Assembly: GCA_964019055.1 (NCBI GenBank)
Contig: OZ025207.1
Span: 13,977,357 to 14,041,356 of the forward strand
Direction of reading: 5' to 3'
DNA: 64,000 bases
Source: Anthopleura xanthogrammica
Lineage: Eukaryota > Cnidaria > Anthozoa > Actiniaria > Actiniidae
Shown here: one piece after another, positions 11,928-21,000 of the stretch
Position numbering within the stretch: the first letter of the stretch is position 1
Layout of the letters: every line of letters starts with the position of its first letter
Position numbers and translations under genes: made by a program
Notes under the pieces: generated by a model
The model's input: only the letters and a program-made list of their open reading frames with translations
The model's database searches: none
Told to the model about the DNA's origin: nothing

Positions 11928-11938
11928 GGGGAATTCTC
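11928..11938 (+). promoter_or_regulatory. kB-like motif GGGGAATTCTC before gene 2 ATG
   Basis: GGGGAATTCTC is one base from a classic NF-kB half-palindrome and lies 11 bp before the start codon. The same string is found at 25223-25233 and 49020-49030 in genes 3 and 5. Position in the 5' leader means it may simply be conserved by recent duplication. Confidence 0.35.
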
Positions 11939-11949
11939 TTAGCAGTAGA

Positions 11950-12010
11950 ATGAAAAGATATTCACTTTTACTTATCATCATTGGGTTACCTGTGGTCTTC
12001 AATAAATTGG
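11950..12010 (+). CDS. Gene 2 signal-peptide exon
   Basis: ATG at 11950 with upstream agtaga; codes MKRYSLLLIIIGLPVVFNKL, a basic start and hydrophobic core typical of a secretory signal, ending at donor gtaagt in phase 1. It is nearly the same as the exons at 25245 and 49042, also 61 nt long. Confidence 0.8.
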
Positions 12011-15000
12011 GTAAGTCTTTAAAATATCCCTATTTATATAAAATATAAAATAATACGACAACACAAATATAGTTAATTATTAAATTTCCATGTATTGCAA
12101 CCCGTTAATTATGTTCAAAATGTACTAAATAATATTACAGTGCGAATCGAAAACCGTGGGCACCGGAAATATTTCAGAAATAGTGTATCGTTTGTTGAGC
12201 AATCTGAAACATTTTCTAACTGCAAGAAATTCGACGGATTTGTAGTCAGTTAGAGAGTCGTTTTATTGTTCAACGAACAATAAAACGATTTCTGAAATAT
12301 TTCTGGGTGCCCACGGTTTTGCGATTCGCACTCTAAATCTACTTATGAAAAAAAAAATCAATCAACGATATTGACTAATAGCCGAGTATTTTATAAGATT
12401 GAGATCACTGATATTTTAAACGGAATTAATAACATATGTATGAAAGCAACTTGGCAAACTCTAAAGTGAAAGAGCGGGCAGAAAACAACGGATCAAATCT
12501 TAGAAGGAATCTAAGGCCTTTAATCGTTAACCAAATGTGCTACTCTTTCATTCAGTTCTTCTACTTTTCTTCTCTTAAATTGAGGATTAGATTCTTCTTA
12601 GGAGAAGGCGTAGCTCAGTTGGTTAATGCGCGGCTTTCGGAGCTAGAGGTCCACAGTTCGATCCTCAGGATCTCCACGTCTGTTTCGACTTCTCTCTAAT
12701 CCGTGTAGCTTCAGCTTTGAATACTCTTAAAACAGAGCACTGATGGAGAGAGGGGGTAAAAGTGCGCACCGTCAGCTTCCTGGAAGACCAGCTACTAGCT
12801 TTCATTGGAGCCATGTCGTGGGGCGGGAGCAATGCAATATTTACAAACGATTTCATTATTCAAGGGGAAAACATCATTGTTTTGACGCACAACATGGCTT
12901 CCTTGAAATCCGTCTCTATTGAGCGACAGAAAGAGATGGATCAATATTGAACTTATATTATTTTACTAGTATCCCCCCATTGACTTGGGCTTGTGACCCA
13001 CTTTTTACCTTTGGTACTTCGATGCCAGCAAATCTAAAATACCTATTGATAAAATCGTATAAATTAACCTGCTTCAAGCCCGCCAGTTCAATAATTAATG
13101 GGGGGAAAAACAAGGTCTGGGTGGTGGATTTTGCATTAAAAAAATACCCTATTGGCTAATAAATATGATTCTTTTTTATAATTTTCAGAGGCACTCAACG
13201 TCACTCTAGCAAATGGCACCAAAACCAACTCACTTTATAACGGTATCCTACAAGTCTACCACAACAATGAATGGGGAACAGTATGTGATGATGGATGGAA
13301 CACAAAGAACACCAAAGTAGTCTGTAGGCAACTGGGTTATGCAAATGGGTCATCAGACATGTTCGTTGGAAAAGGAAGTGGACAGATCTGGCTGGACGAC
13401 GTGTCGTGTACTGGTATGGAGAGCTCGATAGACGAGTGTAGTCACTCAGGATGGGGTAATGAGGATTGTTCCCATAGTGAAGACGTTGGTGTCATCTGTT
13501 ACTCAGGTTGGTATTTGATGGTTATGTTTTTCCCCTTAAGCAGCACAACCACATCATTGTGTTTCTTGAACTTTTTGAACTTTTGTTTATTCACACACAT
13601 ATTTATACATATACAAAATTACAAAGATATTTATCAAAATTACGAAAAAAGTTATTTATTGTAGGAGTGTTTTTTATTATTTTTATTTTTGTATTATCTG
13701 GTTTTTTTTTTCTTCTTCCGTTCAAAGAACATAAAAACCGCTTTATAGATTATTTTGTTCATGTTTTCGATACTTTGTCTGCCCATAATTTACGAACATT
13801 ATAGGCATAAAACTAAAAGAAGCGAAGAGAAATAAATAATCTTCAGAAGAGAGCCTGAATTCTAAGAGAGAAAATAGAAGAAAAATTATCATACTTTTTT
13901 AATTTTTTAATAGGTTCACCGAACATAGAGTTCCGATTGCCTGATTCTCCAAATGCTGATGTTTTTGGACTTGAGGTACGTTATCTTGGCATGTGGGGAG
14001 CTGTCTGCGCAGGTATTGGTCTAGAAGATGCTCACGTGATTTGTCGCATGTCAGGTTACAGCAAAGCGTTGACGGTGTATAGGCAATTGCCAAATAACTC
14101 TCTACCAATCAGATTCTCTATCAAGATGACTTGTAATGGCGGAGAGAATTCAACTGAACAGTGTAGCTACATGGGATTAAAAGAAGAACAGTCATGTAGT
14201 AGCAACCAAGACATCCATATCATGTGTCAGCCTTCTAGAGGTAATGCAAGACATTAATGCTAACAGTTTAGTTATACATTGGGAAAAGGATTTATAACAA
14301 ATGCCAACATTCTAGGAGTGTATTCCATTTGTCTAGAAAAAAACTGTAATATCGGTTGGTCGGAACTTCCAACCGAATTTAAAGTGCCGGAAAAGGTTTG
14401 GTACGAGCCAACTGGAATTGTCCAAACCATTTGAAAATTTCTAGGACTTTCTCAGACCCAGTTCTCTAATTCGCGCTTCACGACGAAAACGTTCAAGATA
14501 GCGGACCATCAGGTGTGTAGTCGGTTTGAACTGTTCCATTAGAACCGTTTTTGCTTCGGTTTCATCAACCAGTTTTTCTGGACAAATGGAAAACACCCTA
14601 GAAGTTTGAAATAAAGGTTTATACTTCCAATATTTCAATGACTGTGACGTCTACCCAGGCTTTTGAGTATATTTGTTTTACTTTTAATACTAAACACTGG
14701 CCATTATGATACACCAAATTTACAGTAAACATTGTGGAAACCATGAGTATAATGATGATGTTTTTTAAATACTGTTTGTATGCACCTGTTAAATTTTTTA
14801 TATTTAATGAAGCCTGGGTAGATGTCACAGTCATTATCATATTGGAAGTATAAACCTTGATAACTTAAAGACGCAACACTCAAATCAAGAAATATTTCAT
14901 CATTCAAATATTCACTACATGTAGAATCAGTACTGAAAGTATTGTATCAGTGGTTAGGTTCACTTTAACAAAATGTTTGGTCATGTTTTTATGACCAAAT

Positions 15001-18000
15001 GGAAGGTCTATAAATAATATTAATGATCTTTTCTTCTTCAGCGTTCTCAAGAACATCAACACTTCGTCTAGTTGGAGGATCTTCACCAGGTGAAGGCCGT
15101 GTTGAGATACAGCAGTACGGAGTCTGGGGCACAGTCTGTAATTCTGGTTGGGACATACGTGATGCAAGTGTTGTATGCCGTATGCTGAATTTTACGAGCG
15201 CCATCAATGCAAAACAAAGGTTTGGTAGCGGCACAGGTCCAATATGGCTGACAGGTGTGTCTTGTAAAGGACATGAGGAAGACATAATGAACTGTACTCA
15301 CAGAGGACTAAGGCAGCCGACGAGATCTTGTAGCCATGGTAACGATGCTGGAGTTGCTTGCCATTCACATTCAGGTTAGAAACTCAAATCTTTCTTTCCA
15401 GTCATTAAAATACATGAGATTCTGAAGTAATGTATATCAGAATGAGATCATTGATATTTTAGACGGATAACATCTGTATGAAATGTTTTAAAGCTGAAAA
15501 GTTTAACTTGGCAAACTTTGAAGTGAAAGAGCAGTCAGAGAACAAATGATCGTATCCATTAATAGAAACAAACTAAAGGGCCTTAAACAAAGGTGTATTT
15601 TTACTTCTATGTTTTTTCTTTTGTTTCACGATAAAAGATTTTCTTTGTCAAGGGATTATTTTCTCAAGCATGTTAAGGCCTGGGTCCATTGCCTAATTAG
15701 CATAAAATCAGTATTTTCTTATTTCTCGAAAGATAGTTAGTCATTTAGTTTCTTTCATGTATGTCTTTCGGTTTTTGACCGGAATGGTTGACCCCCATGT
15801 TCTGTTAAGGAGATAATTTACAAAACAGGTCACGTGGCCAAATCAATCTATCCAATTTTCTCCTAACTGCGATTATAGGGACATCATTCCGGGCGGTTTC
15901 AATAAAATCTCTTTAGCCTTAACAATTTGAAGGGAAAAAAGTTTTAAAATAATTAAATGTGATAATAGGTGGTCCCAGAAGCGAGGATCCAAAAACGAAC
16001 AAAACGTTTGAAAGAAAAAGCGCGCGCTGGCTTAGTGCTCGAGCGATTCGTCATTCTATCGGTATGTCCTCTTATTTACCACGGCTCTCGACCAATCAGC
16101 GGGCGAGAAATTTCACAGTTATGGTTAAATTCTTTATATATTTCATTCAACATTGCAATAAATTATCTACAGATAAATCAAAACTATCCATATGTCAGGG
16201 AATTTTTTTGACATCAAAATCTCTCTGACCGTGAATTTTTTTTTAACTCTGTAAGTTTTATCTTTTTTTCTTGAAATGGGGTAAGCAACCAACGCATGGA
16301 AATTTTTCTATGAATATTTTCTCTTGCCTTTATCAAATGTTTTGCACTTTTTGTTTACTTTTTTACGAAATCTTAGATAACATCAATGAATGTACCTTCT
16401 ATGAAGTTTTTGGAACTTGTAACCAAACCAAACCAAAGAAAGAGTAACAAGATTTAATTGTTTCCAAGTGCTCGAACAAGCGAATTGCAATTGGGGGGAT
16501 TCGAACTTACCCTAAGAAAATCTCAAGTAGGGTTGGGGGGGGGGGCTCTAGCCCCCCAGCCCACCCTAATCCGCCGCCTATGGATGGACATGACTTCTGT
16601 GCTTTCAGCCTTATATTAAACCTACTTTTCGCTTTTCAAAAATAAGGGGAAAATAGTTCTTGATCCATCTTTGACTATATTATTGTCGTTATTAGCGATG
16701 TTTTCTATGCATTTGCGAGGCATTGAAATCAAGCGGCAACCCAGTGATGGTGATGATGGACAAGGTGATGGCGCAATCAAACTATGAAAAATCAACTCGA
16801 TGGGTTACCATTTCCTCTTAAGTATGGTGCTCCGCGGAAGCTTCGCTATTAGTTAACCTGCTTCGAGTCCACCCAATCAAAATATTGCATTAAATGCACT
16901 ATGGACTAATAATTATGATTCTTTTTATTAACAACAGATGCTGCCAACGTCAGTCTAGCAAATGGCGTCAAAACCAACTCACTTTATATCGGTATCCTAC
17001 AAGTCTACCACAACAGTGAATGGGGAACAGTATGTGATGATGGATGGAACACAAAGAACACCAAAGTAGTCTGTAAACAACTGGGTTATGCAAATGGATT
17101 ATCACACATGACCCTTGGACAAGGAAGTGGACAGATCTGGCTGGACGACGTGTCGTGTACTGGTTTGGAGAGCTCGATAGACGAGTGTCGTCACTCAGGA
17201 TGGGGTAATGATAATTGCGGTCATAGTGAAGACGTTGGTGTCGTCTGTTACTCAGGTTGGTATTTGATGGTTATGTTTTTCCCCTTAAGCAGCACAACCA
17301 CATCATTGTGTTTCTTGAACTTTTTGAACTTTTGTTTATTCACACACATATTGATACATATACAAAATTACAAAGATATTTATCAAAATTACGAAAAAAG
17401 TTATTTATTGTAAGATTTTTTTTAATTAGAATTTGCTCATGTGTTACATATCCTGTAAATTGACACATTTTTATCAGTTAAAATAAAGATTATTATTATC
17501 AGTATCAAATTATAAGGCAGTATCAACTACGCGCCTAGCCCGAACGGGAGTATAGGTAAAAATCACTGAAGCGGTTGAATTCTTCACTGATTGAATATGC
17601 GCCGGGCTTACAGTACGAAAATTCGCTGGAGAAATAGCATTTTAATGACTTTAACAGTTTAAAAATTGGGAACATCTTTGACTGAATATTAGTCATATCG
17701 ACTTTTGTCTTCATTTCGCAAAACCAGAAGACATACATTTAAAGGGTTGCTGCTCATATTATCTTATTTAGTAAGCAAAAACAACTACTTCAGAACGAAT
17801 AATTAAGCGCTTCAGCGATTTCTACCCATACTCCGTTTCGGTCCAGTCGCGTAGTCGCGGAGCAGGTCAGTGACAACGTTTTTTCAAATGACTGTATATA
17901 ATATATATACCATCTACGAAATAAAATATAGCACCAGTTACAACGCGAGCTGACTCATACTGCACACTTTCTAGTAAATCACTTTCTTCTACATAACAAC

Positions 18001-21000
18001 CATCCCATATGACGTCAGCGTATTCCATTAAAGGCCTAATAAGGCTAATAAGGCACACATTCTGTGTGTGGTTAACTCTGTAGTTGTATTGCACATGCGA
18101 CATTTGTTGTTTGTGATGTTCACTTGTAGTTTGCTCTGTTGGTACGTCTTGGTTGGGAGTAGTTGTTGACGTATACTCTTGGTTACGCTGTACACTACAT
18201 CGGGTACGTTTTTCCAGTTTTTAAAGAGTTGGTTGGCAGTAGCTGGTATCTCTTCGTCTTTGAGCTGCTCGTTTGTAAGCGCTCCCAACCATGGCTGTTT
18301 CTTTACTTCATTAGTGTATCTCTCATTGGTCTTAATTCTTAGGAATTCCTTGACTGCTCCAGTCATCACATTGTTTTATGCTGATTCATCACTACGCCTA
18401 CTTTTATTTCTAAACAACAAAATCACAAAATAATTCGTACGTCTTTTGTGATTTTGATGTTTAAAAATAATAGTAGTATTGGTAATGATAATAGGCTATT
18501 GTTAATGTGGCATTGCTCGTGTGAAACGCTCATGCAGTCTTATTATTATTACCAATACTACTATTATTTCTAAAAAAAAAAATCACTAAAGAATTCGCAC
18601 ATCTTTTGTTCAAACAGCACGAGATTTGTTCGTTATAGCAAAAGCGTCTAATGCAGTCCTCTAGGACAGATTCCTCACGAAGATCGTGAAAATTGTGTGA
18701 TATTTGTGGCTGATCGTGCGTTAAGTTGACATTGACATTAGTTGGATTGACATTAGTGAACAAAGCTTTCTTGGCATTGTTGCTTATATACTTGTCTAAC
18801 GTTGTTAAGATGAATCTCGGTCCACCACACATGCCGATCAAATGCATCACAATCAATGCAAGAAGTTTAAATACCCTCTACAGAGATAATACAACTGGCA
18901 CAACTGTGTGTAACCTACAGCGCTTTCAAGACCTTATATATTCTGAAGACTTCGATGTCGTCTGTGTGAATGAAACTTGGCTTAATAGCGCTTCAGTGAT
19001 CAAGAAATATTACACCCTGGCTATACCATCTACAGCTATCAAGACATGCTCCTATTTAATATCGACTTGCCTTGCACATGGTCACTAGTTCGCGAGTGTC
19101 TGTGTCACAGATAAAAACACATTTGCTCATTTAATATATATATTATCTTACATTTATTTATATGTCTGTCCTCAAGGGAAGTGCCTGGCATGGGACTGGC
19201 ATGGGAGTCCTGTTCGCACTTTTCCTATTGGGTAGTTTTTTATCTACTTTTCCTTTAAACTATTTACACGTATTGCCCAGTAAAGTTGTAAAATAAATAA
19301 ATAATAAATAAGAATAGTATAGACTTAAAACTAAAAGAATCAAAAGATAATAGATATTCTTTAGAGACGTACCAACCCTCATTTCGCCAGAATCTTACGA
19401 AAGAGAAAGTAAAGTTAATAGAATGAAAAAAATTCATTGTGGAAATGTAGTAAATGATACTTATCCGTTTGTCTCACGATTGAAGGTCGTTCTGTCAGCA
19501 AGCTGCTAGTCTTTATCACATGATGGTGTAAAGTTTCATCTTAATATTTTTATATTTAATAGGTTTACCGAACATTGGTTTCCGATTGCGTGATACACCC
19601 ATTGCTCATGTTTTTGGACTTGAGGCACGTTGTTTTGGCACATGGGCAGCTGTCTGTGGAGACATTGGTCTAGAAGATGCTCACGTGATTTGTCGCATGT
19701 CAGGTTACAGCAAAGCTTGGCGGGTGTTTAGCCAATTGCCAAGTGCCTCTCTTCCAATCAGATTCTCTTTCAAGATGACTTGTAATGGTGAAGAGAATTC
19801 AACTGAACAGTGTAGCTACGTGGGATTAAAAGAAGAACAGTCATGTAGTAGCAACCAAGACATCCATATCATGTGTCAGCCTTCTAGAGGTAATGCAAGA
19901 CATTAATGCTAACAGTTTAGGTATACATTGGGAAAAGGATTTATAACACATCCCAACATTCTAAAAAAAACGTTAATGAATAGTAGTGTTTTCATGTCGT
20001 ATGTACTACAGCTATCTTGGTTACCTAGCCTAGTAGTGAAATAAACCTCTATAGCATCGTATGTAAATTGCCCATTTCAGACCACATGACATTCCCTCGA
20101 GAAATGTTCTTTTATTAAAACATTTACACATGAAAGAATTAACTCCCAGGAGTGGCATCACATGGTCTGAAACGGGCACGACAAACGACGAAACTTAACA
20201 GGTATACATATATGATATATTTTAATTTTAATCACTGATTCTACCAGTGGCTGTGGACTCCCTGTGACTATAGCCTGCTTTTCATGATATTCTAGTTGAA
20301 TGATCACGCACAAAGCAATTCATGACGCTCCTGGGAAACAATGGAGTAATCCTAATACTATTCTTTTATTTCCCCGGAGCCTCGCCTTAAATTGCTTTCT
20401 GTGTGATGCATGTTTTTATGACCAAATTGAAGGTATATTTGCCATATTTACATTTATGACGTCCTTTTCTTCTTCAGCGTTCTCAAAAACATCAAAACTT
20501 CGTCTAGTTGGAGGATCTTCACCAGGTGAAGGCCGTGTTGAGATACAGCAGTACGGAGTCTGGGGCACAGTCTGTAATTCTGGTTGGGACATACGTGATG
20601 CTAATGTTGTATGTCGTATGCTGAACTTTACAGGCGCCGTTACTGCAAAACAAAGGTTTGGTAGCGACACAGGGCCAATATGGCTGACAGATGTGTCTTG
20701 TAAAGGACATGAGGAAGACATAATGAATTGTACTCACAGAGGATTTGAGCAGACGAGATCTTGTAGCCATGTTAACGATGCTGGAGTTCTTTGCCATTTA
20801 CATCAAGGTGCGATTTTTTTTTTAAAGATTAACCGTTAAGAATAAAATGGAAAAATTTAGAAACTCAGATCTTTCTTTCCAGTCAACGTCCCTAACGTAG
20901 TTGTTCGTCTGGCGGATGGCAGCACTCCGAATCAAGGCCGAGTGGAGGTTCGATATTACGGAGTCTGGGGCACAGTTTGTGATGATTACTGGGACCTAGC

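Larger units (their letters stand above)
10795..11949 (+). promoter_or_regulatory. Shared upstream block of gene 2
   Basis: About 1.1 kb that is closely related to the regions before genes 3 (about 24270-25244) and 5 (about 47510-49041). All three include a catgtgacacagcacgtcac-like start or its diverged form, ccgtaccgtgacattta, ctgtctccacagttta and the final 40 bp before the ATG. It probably contains the promoter and 5' UTR; no TATA box can be assigned with confidence. A 316-bp MITE at 10905-11220 interrupts it. Confidence 0.5.

Noticed and set aside
15959..16228. Overlapping frames of 80-89 codons
   Set aside because: Two frames overlap the same repeat-like intron DNA, without splice sites or homology.
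20416..20797. Minus-strand frames opposite C exons (also at 14989, 27315, 53714)
   Set aside because: They recur wherever a C exon lies on the plus strand and mirror its conservation; shadows of the SRCR frame.
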